Source of the DNA: Eubacterium sp. TM05-53
GTDB taxonomy: Bacteria; Bacillota_I; Bacilli_A; Erysipelotrichales; Erysipelotrichaceae
DNA: 64,000 bases
Assembly (NCBI RefSeq): GCF_003436425.1
Contig: NZ_QSPK01000005.1
Location: forward strand, 5,151-69,150
Direction of reading: 5' to 3'
This document shows, piece by piece, positions 33,226 through 41,883 of the stretch. Numbering within the stretch: the first letter of the stretch is position 1; every line of letters begins with the position of its first letter. The position numbers were made by a program, and so were the translations under genes. Under the pieces are notes generated by a model. That model was not told the origin of the DNA, searched no databases, and saw only the letters and a program-made list of their open reading frames with translations.

Positions 33226-33747
33226 ATGTACTACGGAAATATAAAGAAAAACGATATTGCAAACGGTAAAGGGGTGCGTGTGACACTATTTGTATCGGGA
33301 TGTACAAATCATTGTAAAAATTGTTTTCAGCCAGAAACATGGAACTTTGATTATGGTAAGCCTTATACAAAGGAAACAGAAGATGAAATTATTGATGCTT
33401 TAAAACCAAGCCATATTTCAGGTTTGACATTACTTGGTGGAGAGCCTTTTGAGCCGGAAAATCAAAGGGAACTCGTAAAACTTCTTCGTCGTGTTCGTGA
33501 AGAATTACCAGAAAAGAATATTTGGTCTTTTACAGGCTTTGTTTTAGATCAAGACTTGTTGGATGGTGGACGAAAACATTGTGAAGTAACGGATGAAATG
33601 TTGTCGTTATTGGATGTTTTAGTGGATGGTCCATTTAAAGAAGAAGAAAAAGATATCACATTGGCATTTCGTGGTTCAAGAAACCAAAGGCTTATTGATA
33701 TGAAGAAATCTTTGAAAGAACAAGAGGTAATTGAATTGGAAGTTTAA
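33226..33747 (+). CDS. nrdG: Anaerobic ribonucleotide reductase activating protein
   Basis: 173 residues, radical-SAM enzyme with the cluster motif CTNHCKNCF (CxxxCxxC, near residues 26-33) and LLGGEPFEP for SAM binding. It installs the glycyl radical on NrdD. AGGAGG precedes the ATG at 33226. It forms a unit with nrdD; the same arrangement (enzyme, weak hairpin, activase) is seen for pflB-pflA. Confidence 0.95.
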   Translation: MYYGNIKKNDIANGKGVRVTLFVSGCTNHCKNCFQPETWNFDYGKPYTKETEDEIIDALKPSHISGLTLLGGEPFEPENQRELVKLLRRVREELPEKNIWSFTGFVLDQDLLDGGRKHCEVTDEMLSLLDVLVDGPFKEEEKDITLAFRGSRNQRLIDMKKSLKEQEVIELEV

Positions 33748-33768
33748 TCTTCCAATTTTTTTATCAAT
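33735..33768 (+). terminator. Terminator of nrdG
   Basis: TTGGAAG, TTTAAT with the stop, CTTCCAA and seven T. Confidence 0.87.
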
Positions 33769-33784
33769 TGTTAAGAAAATTTGA

Positions 33785-33797
33785 TATAATGAATCCA
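33785..33797 (+). promoter_or_regulatory. Extended -10 promoter abutting the ispD ATG
   Basis: TGATATAAT (TG-n-TATAAT, hexamer 33785-33790) lies 6 nt before the ATG at 33797. No ribosome site fits in between, so the message is probably leaderless. The -35 is weak. Confidence 0.55.
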
Positions 33798-34444
33798 TGA
33801 ACTATAGTGTGATTGTTTTAGCTGCTGGAAGAGGCAGTCGAACGAATTTAGATTACAATAAAGTATTTTATACTTTTGAAAATGGACAAACTGTACTGAA
33901 TAAGAGTCTGTCTGTTTTTTTATCAGATGAAGATTGTAAACAGGTTGTTTTAGTTTGTGCGGATTATGAAAAGGACTATGTTACTGAAAACTATTTATAT
34001 GATTCTCGAATCCAAGTTGTAACAGGAGGACAAACACGACAAGATAGTGTATACAACGGATTACAAATCGTAGATCAAGATTATGTTATGATTCATGATG
34101 GGGCTAGACCTTTTGTTGAAAAAAAGTGGATTTTAGATTTGAAACATTCTTTAGAAACAGAGGATGCCTGTTTATTAATGGTACCTAGTGTGGATACGAC
34201 AAAGATTGTTGTGGATGGTTATGTAAAGGAATCATTAGAAAGAAAGCTTGTATATCATGCACAGACACCGCAATGTTTTAAAACGGATTTAATTAAGGAG
34301 TGTCACCAACTTGCAAGGAATAAACAAGTGCAGGCAACAGATGATGCTCAGCTTGTAGAGTGGTTTTCTAAGGCGAGAGTAAAAGTGGTATTATCAAGTT
34401 TCACAAATAAAAAAATAACTTTGCCAGAAGATTTGAAAGGATAG
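33797..34444 (+). CDS. ispD: 2-C-methyl-D-erythritol 4-phosphate cytidylyltransferase
   Basis: 215 residues. The IspD fold is clear: VIVLAAGRGSRTNLDYNKVFY (nucleotide loop), GGQTRQDSVYNGLQIVDQDYVMIHDGARPFV, and near the end ATDDAQLVEWF followed by NKKITLPEDL. It attaches CMP to MEP in non-mevalonate isoprenoid synthesis. The usual Pro-Lys after the G-x-G-x-R loop is replaced by YNK. Related ribitol-phosphate cytidylyltransferases (TarI) share the fold and cannot be fully excluded. The ATG is 6 nt from a -10 box. A degenerate second copy follows. Confidence 0.85.
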   Translation: MNYSVIVLAAGRGSRTNLDYNKVFYTFENGQTVLNKSLSVFLSDEDCKQVVLVCADYEKDYVTENYLYDSRIQVVTGGQTRQDSVYNGLQIVDQDYVMIHDGARPFVEKKWILDLKHSLETEDACLLMVPSVDTTKIVVDGYVKESLERKLVYHAQTPQCFKTDLIKECHQLARNKQVQATDDAQLVEWFSKARVKVVLSSFTNKKITLPEDLKG

Positions 34445-34452
34445 GTATAAAG

Positions 34453-34920
34453 ATGGAATATTCAGCGTTGGTATTTGATGATTGTAAAGAAGTAGAAGAT
34501 ACGTATGACAAATTACTAGAAACAATTGATTTGTTTGCGAATGATGAAAATTGTACGCAAATTGTTGTGAGCTGCAAGAGTGTATGGACATTAAGACTGG
34601 CTTCATCTCCTAAAAATAAGGTGATGCTTGTACAAAGACCAGATAAACCGTATGTAGCATTGTTGAATGGCTTAAAGGCTGTTAAACAAGAAAATGTTGT
34701 TGTGACTGGTATTTCTACAAAACATACAAAAGAAAACGTAGATACATTATTAGATCATTTATCAAAATATCCGGCTATTAACTTTGATAAAGACTTGCAG
34801 GCATTTGATACAAGATTATTGATGTTCTGCTTACAAAAAGCTATTGAATCCAACTTGGCAATTACATCTTATGCCCAAGCTGTTGCGCTTGCGGATACAC
34901 CACTAGAATCTATTGAATGA
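34453..34920 (+). CDS. IspD-like degenerate paralog of unknown function
   Basis: 155 residues. It aligns by eye with the ispD product just upstream: RPDKPYVALLNGLKAVKQENVVVTGI parallels TRQDSVYNGLQIVDQDYVMIHD, and QAFDTRLLMFCLQKAIESNLAITSYAQAVAL parallels the TPQxF...TDDA end. The nucleotide-binding loop LAAGxGxR and the catalytic HDGARPF are gone. It begins 8 nt after ispD and shares its operon. It may be a non-catalytic partner of IspD or a decaying duplicate; the frame is intact, which favours function. A terminator covers its stop. Confidence 0.65.
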   Translation: MEYSALVFDDCKEVEDTYDKLLETIDLFANDENCTQIVVSCKSVWTLRLASSPKNKVMLVQRPDKPYVALLNGLKAVKQENVVVTGISTKHTKENVDTLLDHLSKYPAINFDKDLQAFDTRLLMFCLQKAIESNLAITSYAQAVALADTPLESIE

Positions 34921-34946
34921 TACGGCTATTGTCGTATCATTTTTAA
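34915..34946 (+). terminator. Terminator of the ispD operon
   Basis: ATGATACG and CGTATCAT form a stem over the stop codon, followed by TTTTTA. Confidence 0.87.
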
Positions 34947-34992
34947 TAGAATCTTAATAATTTCATATTTTAAAAGGTAGTACAATAGATAT

Positions 34993-37200
34993 ATGCATAA
35001 CTCAAATAATTTATCGAAAAGCTATAAAGAAATAATTAAACAACACGTGTTTACTTTATTTAATGGAATTAATGTTGTTCTAGCTATATTTGTATTCTTT
35101 ACGGGATCTTATCGTAATATGCTCTTTATGATTACGGTCATTTTAAATATGGCGATTGGATTGTTCCAGGAAATTCGTTCAAAACATATGTTGGATAAGC
35201 TTTCTTTATTAAATCAGACAAAGATTCATGTGATTCGAAATAATACTGAACTGGAATTAAGCGTTGAAGAAGTGAAAGTCAACGATATTCTCGTATTATA
35301 TGCTGGCGATGAAATCAGTTTTGATGGTCATATTATATCTGGAAATATTGAATGCGATGAATCCATGTTGACGGGTGAAAGTGATGCGGTATATAAACAA
35401 GAAAATTCTTCACTACTTAGTGGAAGCTTTGTGATTTCAGGAAAATGTTGGATGCACGTAGACAAAGTAGGACAAGATACATATGCGTATTCGATTTTAA
35501 AACATGCTAAGCGTTTTAAACGTTATCCGAGTCAGTTACGAGATTCAATTGATTGGATTATAAAATGGTGTACATATATTTTAATTCCATTGGGATGTGT
35601 TTTGTTCATTAAGCAGCTTATTAAAACAAATTATACAACCGCAACCTTAAATACTGTGGCTGCCGTTGTAGGCATGATTCCCGAAGGACTTGTCTTTTTA
35701 ACTAGTGTTGCATTGGCAATCAGTGCTTATAAGCTTGGTAAACAAAAGGTTTTAGTACAGGAACTATATTGTATTGAAACCTTAGCTAGGACAGATACAC
35801 TATGTTTAGATAAGACCGGTACATTGACGCAAGGAAAACTAAGTGTTTGTCATGTTGAAGAAATTGAAAATGTCGACGGAATTCTAGGCGATATGATGCA
35901 GGCTTTACCAGATGACAATGCGACAGCTATAGCGATAAGAAACTATTTTAAGGCAAGAAATTATAAGAAAGTTGTATCCTATTTGCCGTTTTCAAGTCAA
36001 AGAAAATATTCGAGCGTGACATTTGAAGATGGAGAATATAAATTAGGAGCGTATTCATATATCGCCAAAGAAATAGATTTGGATGTAGAAAAACATATTG
36101 AAGACTATACGTCTCTAGCTATGCGTGTAGTAGTTTTGATGAAAGATAATGCTGTTTTGGCTTATATTTGCCTTCGTGATGAATTAAGGCCAGATGCCAA
36201 AGATACTTTAAATTTCTTTAAAAAACAAGGCGTGGATATAAAAATTATTTCAGGAGATGATCCTAGAACAGTGGAAGCTTTAGCTAGAAAAGCAGGCTTT
36301 ACATCAAAAAGTATTGATATGTCTACTATAAAGGATGTAGAAATGGTTGTAGATTCGTATTCGATTTTTGGACGTGTTACTCCAGAACAAAAAAAGGAAC
36401 TTGTGTTAGCTTTAAAAAGAAGAAATAAAACTGTCGCAATGACGGGTGATGGTGTAAATGATGTTATGGCATTAAAGGAAGCGGATTGTTCTATTGCGAT
36501 GGGTTCGGGTTCACAAGCGTGTAAAAGTGTGGCGAGCCTAGTTTTATTAGAAAACCAAATGAATACATTACCTGTTATTTTATATCAAGGACGTTGTGTT
36601 ATTAATAACATTCAAAGAACAGCCTCTTTATTTTTGGTGAAGACAATCTTCTCAATTGGACTTTCTTTATTAACACTTGTATGTTTAAAAAACTATCCGT
36701 TTAAACCTATTCAATTGACTTTGATTTCTGCCTTGGCAACTGGAATTCCTAGCTTTATATTAACGCTTGAACCAAACGGAAATATTGTAAAAGGAAATTT
36801 CTTAAGAAATGTCATATCTAAAGCATTGCCAGGAGCTATATGTGTAATTTGTAGTGTAATTGGTGTTTCAATCTTAGGCCATTTTGTTTATATTTCACCT
36901 AATGAATATTCAACAATGTGTACAATTCTTGCCGGAGTCAATGCACTTATGGTGTTGATACGAGTATATGTGCCAATGACAATGCTAAGAAAAATATTGG
37001 TTACAATCATGTCAGTAATATTTGCCGGTTCAATCATTTTATGTAAGAACTTTTTCTATATTGTTCACTTACAATGGTATGAAATTATCTATGTGATTTT
37101 AAATGTATGTCTGATTCCTTTTATACTAACGCTTGTATCAAATTGGGTAAAAATAATTTTAAAAAAAATAAATCACAAAAAGAAAAAGTTTGGAAATTAA
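34993..37200 (+). CDS. CtpE/Exp7-like P-type cation ATPase
   Basis: 735 residues. TGES (127-130) in the actuator domain, PEGLVFLTSVALAIS (from residue 230) in the fourth membrane helix, phosphorylation site DKTGTLT (D273), and the hinge MTGDGVNDVMALKEAD are all intact. The VLVQELYCIETLARTDTLCLDKTG stretch matches the CtpE/Exp7 group rather than heavy-metal pumps; CtpE has been tied to Ca2+ uptake in mycobacteria. Helices in pairs at about 24-58 and 190-245, and six more after residue 540. The start has no close ribosome site; -10 TACAAT (34981-34986) ends 6 nt before the ATG, so the mRNA may be leaderless. Confidence 0.87.
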   Translation: MHNSNNLSKSYKEIIKQHVFTLFNGINVVLAIFVFFTGSYRNMLFMITVILNMAIGLFQEIRSKHMLDKLSLLNQTKIHVIRNNTELELSVEEVKVNDILVLYAGDEISFDGHIISGNIECDESMLTGESDAVYKQENSSLLSGSFVISGKCWMHVDKVGQDTYAYSILKHAKRFKRYPSQLRDSIDWIIKWCTYILIPLGCVLFIKQLIKTNYTTATLNTVAAVVGMIPEGLVFLTSVALAISAYKLGKQKVLVQELYCIETLARTDTLCLDKTGTLTQGKLSVCHVEEIENVDGILGDMMQALPDDNATAIAIRNYFKARNYKKVVSYLPFSSQRKYSSVTFEDGEYKLGAYSYIAKEIDLDVEKHIEDYTSLAMRVVVLMKDNAVLAYICLRDELRPDAKDTLNFFKKQGVDIKIISGDDPRTVEALARKAGFTSKSIDMSTIKDVEMVVDSYSIFGRVTPEQKKELVLALKRRNKTVAMTGDGVNDVMALKEADCSIAMGSGSQACKSVASLVLLENQMNTLPVILYQGRCVINNIQRTASLFLVKTIFSIGLSLLTLVCLKNYPFKPIQLTLISALATGIPSFILTLEPNGNIVKGNFLRNVISKALPGAICVICSVIGVSILGHFVYISPNEYSTMCTILAGVNALMVLIRVYVPMTMLRKILVTIMSVIFAGSIILCKNFFYIVHLQWYEIIYVILNVCLIPFILTLVSNWVKIILKKINHKKKKFGN

Positions 37201-37215
37201 TCCAAACTTTTTTCT
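37184..37215. terminator. Bidirectional terminator
   Basis: AAGTTTGGA, AATTAA, TCCAAACTT and T run between the convergent ATPase and methionine synthase-like genes. Confidence 0.87.
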
Positions 37216-38329
37216 ATCCCCATACTTCTTCGGCAATTTCTTTAACCAATTTTACTTTAGCCCACTGTTGCTCTTCAGTTAATTTGTTTCCTATTTCACA
37301 TGAGGCGAAACCACATTGTGGACTTAGACACAAATTTTCTAAAGGGACATATTGGCTTGCTTCTTTAATACGGGCAATTACTGTTTCTTTATCTTCTAAT
37401 TTGGCTAACTTTGTAGTAACTAAACCAAGTACAACTTTTTTATCGGGTGTAACTTCTTTTAATGGCTCAAAACCACCAGAACGAGCATCATCAAATTCTA
37501 AGAAATAGGCATGCACATTTTCTTTCGCAAATAATGTTTTTGCGACAGCATCATAAGCACCACTAGATGCATATGTAGAGTGGAAGTTACCACGACATAC
37601 GTGTGTGTTAATTGTAAGATCTTCAGGTTTTCCTTCAATCGCAAGATTGTTGATACGCAAGAATAATTCTTGAACTTTTAATAAACCTTCTTGATCTGTT
37701 TGGAAGAATAATGGCGCTTTTTCATCCACCAACATACCCCATGAACAATCATCGAATTGAATGCATCGACATCCTGCATCATATAATTGTTGAATGACAA
37801 CCTTATATCCTTTCGCAATGTCTTGAACCAATTCTTCCGTATCTTCATAATATTTTTTAGTGTTTTCTAGTGCAAAAGGAAGAATCATTTGTTCCAAAAA
37901 TTGTGCTGGAGCAGGAATGGTTTGTTTGGCAATCGTATTTTCGTCTTCGAATTGAGTTAAAAACTTGAAATGCTCTACAAAAGGATGTGTACCACTCACA
38001 CCAACTTTTCCAGTGATATATGTATCATCAATCATAGCGGCTTCTCCATGGAAGGGAAGGCCTGTTTTCGTTGGTGTATGAGATACGCCATCAAATCCCC
38101 ACATAAAGTCCAAGTGCCATGTAGCACGTCTGAATTCACCATCTGTGATGACGTGTAGGCCGGCTGCCTTTTCTTTTTGAACTAAATCTGTAATGCACTC
38201 ATCTTCGATTTGGGTCAATTCTTCTCTTGAAATTTTTTTAGACTCATAATCTTTACGAGCTTGTTTTAGTTTTTCAGGTCTTAAAAAACTTCCAACTACA
38301 TCATATCTATAAGGTGTTTGAACTGTCAT
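37214..38329 (-). CDS. B12-independent methionine synthase-like methyltransferase (YxjG type)
   Basis: 371 residues from the ATG at 38329, after GAGGAA; the longer frame runs into the promoter. It corresponds to the catalytic C-terminal domain of MetE alone, as in B. subtilis YxjG/YxjH: YRYDVVGSFLRPEKLKQAR at the start, IQFDDCSWGML, zinc ligands in INTHVCRGNF (His, Cys), a Glu in FLEFDDARSG and Cys in LSPQCGFAS. It methylates homocysteine with a one-carbon donor other than classical folyl-polyglutamate plus MetE N-domain; the true donor is uncertain. A MET-box lies upstream and the LysR regulator gene lies next to it. Confidence 0.9.
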   Translation of the reverse strand: MTVQTPYRYDVVGSFLRPEKLKQARKDYESKKISREELTQIEDECITDLVQKEKAAGLHVITDGEFRRATWHLDFMWGFDGVSHTPTKTGLPFHGEAAMIDDTYITGKVGVSGTHPFVEHFKFLTQFEDENTIAKQTIPAPAQFLEQMILPFALENTKKYYEDTEELVQDIAKGYKVVIQQLYDAGCRCIQFDDCSWGMLVDEKAPLFFQTDQEGLLKVQELFLRINNLAIEGKPEDLTINTHVCRGNFHSTYASSGAYDAVAKTLFAKENVHAYFLEFDDARSGGFEPLKEVTPDKKVVLGLVTTKLAKLEDKETVIARIKEASQYVPLENLCLSPQCGFASCEIGNKLTEEQQWAKVKLVKEIAEEVWG

Positions 38330-38374
38330 AATAAATTCCTCAACTTTCGTGTGTGTTAAGTCTATCATATTTAT

Positions 38375-38380
38375 AGTATA
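38375..38380 (-). promoter_or_regulatory. -10 box of the methionine synthase-like gene
   Basis: TATACT on the minus strand, 46 nt before the start codon. The -35 region (about 38398-38403) is weak, as expected for an activated promoter. Confidence 0.5.
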
Positions 38381-38409
38381 TAGAATAATTGAAATATTCT
38401 TTAGTTTAT

Positions 38410-38426
38410 TATAGTTAAAAACTATA
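38410..38426. promoter_or_regulatory. MET-box, LysR-type activator site
   Basis: TATAGTTAAAAACTATA differs at one position from the published streptococcal/lactobacillal MET-box TATAGTTTnAAACTATA, which is bound by MtaR/MetR-type LysR proteins. It sits just upstream of the -35 region of the gene at 37214, where a LysR activator would bind. Confidence 0.7.
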
Positions 38427-38429
38427 ATA

Positions 38430-38456
38430 AAAGACCAATTTCACTTGGTCTTTTCA
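38430..38456 (-). terminator. Terminator of the LysR gene
   Basis: AAAGACCAA and TTGGTCTTTT around TTTCAC; T residues follow on the minus strand. It includes the stop of the regulator gene. Confidence 0.75.
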
Positions 38457-39343
38457 ATGTATTGAATGAGATGATTTAGATAGTTTTTTGACATGTTGGA
38501 TAAAACTCCATCACTAATATAGCCTATTTCCATAACTTCATCACTATCAAGTGGAATGGATACAATGTTGTCTCCATTTAAATCCGTGCTTAGAATACCT
38601 GAAGAAATCGTATATCCGTTTAGTCCAATCAATAAGTTGAATAATGTGGCGCGATCTGAAACAACAATACTCTTTTTAGATGGCTGAGTACTGTGTAATT
38701 CTTCGGAAAAGTAGAAGGAATTATTGATTCCTTGTTCATAAGTTAGACGGGGATAGTTCTCTAAATCTTCCATTTTCACTGTTTTTTTATGGGATAAAGG
38801 ATTTGTCTTAGAAACAAACACATGGGGTTTGGCTTCAAATAATTTGGTGAATGTAAGATGTTCTTTCTTTAAGATACTTTGAATGACTTCACGATTGAAA
38901 TGTGAAAGATAAAGAATGCCTAATTGACTTCGATGGTTCTTTACATCTTCGATAATATCGTATGTTCTTTGTTCTCTTAAAGAAAATTCATATTCACTTT
39001 GATTGTATTCTTTGACTAAGGCGACAAACGCATTTACCACAAAGGCATAGTGTTGACTTGAAATCGCAAATACAGTTCTTGCAGGGAATGTGTTTTTATA
39101 TTGTTCTTCAAGTAAGTTAGCTTGTTCTATGACTTGTCTAGCATAGCCTAGAAATTTTTCTCCTTGTTCAGAGAGAAGAATACCTTTATTTGTTCGAACA
39201 AATAAGCAGATGGACATTTCTTCTTCTAAATCATGAATGGATTTCGAAAGAGATGGTTGTGAAATAAATAAGGCTTTGGCTGCGGAATTAAAAGATCCAG
39301 ATTCAACGACCTGGATCACGTAGCGCAATTGTTGCAACGTCAT
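38441..39343 (-). CDS. LysR-family regulator, probably of methionine/Cys metabolism
   Basis: 300 residues. N-terminal HTH MTLQQLRYVIQVVESGSFNSAAKALFISQPSLSKSIHDLEEEMSICLFVRTNKGILLSEQGEKF, then a full LysR effector domain (VFAISSQHYAFVVNAFVALV...EYEFSLREQRTYDIIEDVKNHRSQLGILYLS). Its position next to a YxjG-type gene preceded by a MET-box suggests an MtaR/MetR-like activator that senses a methionine precursor. No ribosome site stands out; its start overlaps the stop of the cyclophilin gene by one base, so it is probably translated by coupling. Confidence 0.85.
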   Translation of the reverse strand: MTLQQLRYVIQVVESGSFNSAAKALFISQPSLSKSIHDLEEEMSICLFVRTNKGILLSEQGEKFLGYARQVIEQANLLEEQYKNTFPARTVFAISSQHYAFVVNAFVALVKEYNQSEYEFSLREQRTYDIIEDVKNHRSQLGILYLSHFNREVIQSILKKEHLTFTKLFEAKPHVFVSKTNPLSHKKTVKMEDLENYPRLTYEQGINNSFYFSEELHSTQPSKKSIVVSDRATLFNLLIGLNGYTISSGILSTDLNGDNIVSIPLDSDEVMEIGYISDGVLSNMSKNYLNHLIQYIEKTK

Positions 39344-39828
39344 TAGTCAACAATTGTGATTGTATCAATCACTTGAGGATTTCTTGGACGATCATTGAAA
39401 GTAGTAGGTGTCTTTGCGATTTTATCTACATTTTCCATACCTTCAATAACTTTACCAAACGCAGCATATTCACCATCTAAATGAGGTGCATCCTGGTGCA
39501 TAATGAAGAATTGACTTCCTGCACTATTTGGATCCATAGCACGTGCCATAGATAAAACTCCACGAGTGTGTTTTAAATCGTTTTTAAATCCATTTGAAGC
39601 AAATTCTCCATGAATTGTATAACCTGGGCCACCAGTTCCGTTTCCAATTGGGCATCCACCTTGAATCATAAATCCTTTAATAACACGGTGGAAAGTTAAT
39701 CCGTTATAGAATTTTTTTTCGATTAGATTCAAAAAGTTTTCAACCGTTTCTGGAGCAATCTCAGGATATAGTTCAGCTTTGATTTGATCTCCGTTTTTCA
39801 TTGTGATTAAAATATTTTTGGTTTCCAT
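39343..39828 (-). CDS. Cyclophilin-type peptidyl-prolyl isomerase
   Basis: 161 residues, a complete single cyclophilin domain without signal peptide: NFLNLIEKKFYNGLTFHRVIKGFMIQGGCP (catalytic Arg in FHRV), GVLSMARAMDPNSAGSQFFIMHQDAPHLDGEYAAFGKVIEG. It speeds proline cis-trans isomerisation in protein folding in the cytoplasm. It lies between degV and the LysR gene in a minus-strand series and is probably co-transcribed with both. Confidence 0.95.
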   Translation of the reverse strand: METKNILITMKNGDQIKAELYPEIAPETVENFLNLIEKKFYNGLTFHRVIKGFMIQGGCPIGNGTGGPGYTIHGEFASNGFKNDLKHTRGVLSMARAMDPNSAGSQFFIMHQDAPHLDGEYAAFGKVIEGMENVDKIAKTPTTFNDRPRNPQVIDTITIVD

Positions 39829-39832
39829 GTTT

Positions 39833-40687
39833 TTAGTTTTCCTTTCTTATATATTGTAATGCGATACAACCAAGACCAGTATGTACGGCAATTACAGAAC
39901 TAATATAGTCTATATGAATATTTTGTTCAGGTACACCCTTTTCGATAAAACATTGTTTAAAATGGTTGGCACCCTCTAAAAAATCTGAGTGAATAATATA
40001 GATATTTGTATGTTCTATATCAATATCATTCATGACTTTATCAATCGCATAGGCATCGGCTCTTTTTTCTGTGCGAACCTTATTTAATACATCGATTCTG
40101 CCTTCTGTACTTTTATTTATATGTAAAACAGGATAGATCTTTAATAAACCCGCAAGTGTAGCAGCCATAGGTGTTAATCTTCCGCCGCGTTTTAAATGTT
40201 GAAGATTTTTGACAAGAATCAATGAGTTGGATTCATCGATTGCAGGTCGAATAATCTCTAATATTTCTTCAGATGATTTGTTTGCATCGACTAATTCCTT
40301 GATCCAAATCGCAACATGTTTTTCTAATTCACAAGTTGAATACATATCAATTACATGGACATTCATTTCTAATTCTCGTGCAATACTTTGCATGGTTGAA
40401 GCGTTTGTGGATAATCCATTTGTCAATGGAATCGCAAATACAGTATCGTATTCTTTTTTTAGCTCTTCAAATAAATCATAGATTTTTTGATAGGTTGCCA
40501 TGCTTGTTTTTGGCATTTTCCCCTTGGCTAATTCTTTATAAATATCTTGTGTTGAAATTTCTAATGTATCTTGGTATGTTGTTTCGTCAATTGTGATTTG
40601 TAAGGGAAGCAGGTAAATACCCAATTCTTGTGCCTGTTCAAAAGATAGATTGGAACCTGTATCCGTTACGACGGCAATTTTTTCCAT
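39833..40687 (-). CDS. DegV family fatty-acid-binding protein
   Basis: 284 residues from the ATG at 40687 (MEKIAVVTDTGSNLSFEQA), 7 nt after GAGGA; the longer frame overlaps the M42 gene. DegV marks: TDTGSNL near the start, TSMATYQKIYDLFEELKKEYDTVFAIPLTNGLSTNASTMQSIA (fatty-acid headgroup contacts), SLILVKNLQHLKRGGRLTPMAATLAGLLKIYPVL. DegV/FakB proteins hold a fatty acid for the kinase FakA; FakA is not in this window. The gene begins 1 nt after the peptidase gene stop and runs into the cyclophilin gene. Confidence 0.92.
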   Translation of the reverse strand: MEKIAVVTDTGSNLSFEQAQELGIYLLPLQITIDETTYQDTLEISTQDIYKELAKGKMPKTSMATYQKIYDLFEELKKEYDTVFAIPLTNGLSTNASTMQSIARELEMNVHVIDMYSTCELEKHVAIWIKELVDANKSSEEILEIIRPAIDESNSLILVKNLQHLKRGGRLTPMAATLAGLLKIYPVLHINKSTEGRIDVLNKVRTEKRADAYAIDKVMNDIDIEHTNIYIIHSDFLEGANHFKQCFIEKGVPEQNIHIDYISSVIAVHTGLGCIALQYIRKEN

Positions 40688-40688
40688 A

Positions 40689-41747
40689 CTAGAATCCTCG
40701 AATAGTTTGAGCGTCGATGTTTGTGATGATTTCAACCGCAAGTTTTACAGCATTATCATAATCTTCTTCAGAACAGATTCCAAAGGAAGCGTGCGCAAAA
40801 CGAACGGGAATACCAATAATGATGGTTGGAATGTTATAGCGGTGAGTAATTCCTGCATTGGTTCCTCCACCTTTTCTTACACTTTCCTGTACAGGAATAT
40901 TCTTTTCATGAGCCAAATCAATCGCATAACGCATAAAACGAGGGCTTGTGATATAAGAACGGTCAAACCAACGTAACATTGGACCTTTTTTCAAGGCAGA
41001 CTGGATCATGTAGTCTTGTTCAAATGTATCATCACTTGGGCATCCTTCAAAACAAATCGCAATGTTAGGATTTAAGTTTTTGATTGCTGTGTCCATGCCT
41101 CTTTCGCCGACTTCTTCTTGTGTTGTTAATGTGGCTTCAATGTTGTGGCTTACATCTTTTAATTGGTGTAGTACATCCATTACGGCTGCACAGCCTATAC
41201 GACAATCAAAGGCTTTTCCTAAGAAAATCTTATGTGCTTCATCATATTTACATGTAACTGCAGGACACATGAAGTTACCTACAGATATATGAAATTCTTC
41301 TTTTACTTCTTGAACACTTGTTGCGCCTACATCGATTACTAAATCATCAAAATCTACTTTTCCATTACGCTTTTCTTCAGATAAGAAATGAACCGGTTGA
41401 CTTGCGACAATACCCGAAATTTTTTCACCTTTGTCATTAAGAATCCAGACTTCGCCAGATACAATGTTTTTTGGATCCCATCCACCTAATGGTAAAAAGC
41501 GAATTGTACCATTTGGCTTGATGGCTTGCACAATAAAGCCAACTTCATCGGCATGTGCATCCAAAAGAATCGTTGTTTCATGTTCTTTGTCTTGTTTAAA
41601 GTGCATATACGTATTACGCATTGTATCGTCATGAACTTCACAAATATCCTTGACATCTTCCATGGCTAGTGAAGATACTTCATCTTCCATGCCACTTGGT
41701 CCAAAGGCAGTTGAGAAGTCAATAATTCGTTTAATTTTTGAATTCAT
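40689..41747 (-). CDS. M42 family metallopeptidase (glutamyl aminopeptidase)
   Basis: 352 residues from the ATG at 41747 after GGAGG; the longer frame reads through the promoter. Dinuclear metal site residues are visible: LLDAHADEVGF (His/Asp), KAFDCRIGCAAV (bridging Asp), TTQEEVGERG (catalytic Glu pair), FEGCPSDD, and RKGGGTNAG near the end (the final His ligand lies in AGITHRYN). M42 enzymes form TET-type dodecamers and trim peptides in the cytoplasm. -10 TATAAT (41775-41780 on the minus strand) lies in the divergent gap. Confidence 0.92.
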   Translation of the reverse strand: MNSKIKRIIDFSTAFGPSGMEDEVSSLAMEDVKDICEVHDDTMRNTYMHFKQDKEHETTILLDAHADEVGFIVQAIKPNGTIRFLPLGGWDPKNIVSGEVWILNDKGEKISGIVASQPVHFLSEEKRNGKVDFDDLVIDVGATSVQEVKEEFHISVGNFMCPAVTCKYDEAHKIFLGKAFDCRIGCAAVMDVLHQLKDVSHNIEATLTTQEEVGERGMDTAIKNLNPNIAICFEGCPSDDTFEQDYMIQSALKKGPMLRWFDRSYITSPRFMRYAIDLAHEKNIPVQESVRKGGGTNAGITHRYNIPTIIIGIPVRFAHASFGICSEEDYDNAVKLAVEIITNIDAQTIRGF

Positions 41748-41883
41748 ATACATTTCCTCCATAAATTTGTTAATATTATAGCACAGATACATATTTGTGG
41801 ATGTGTTTCTGGTCATTTGAATGAATTTGTATTTGGACAAAGGACTAGAATAATTGTATCTTACCAAAAAAGGAGATTTTTGC

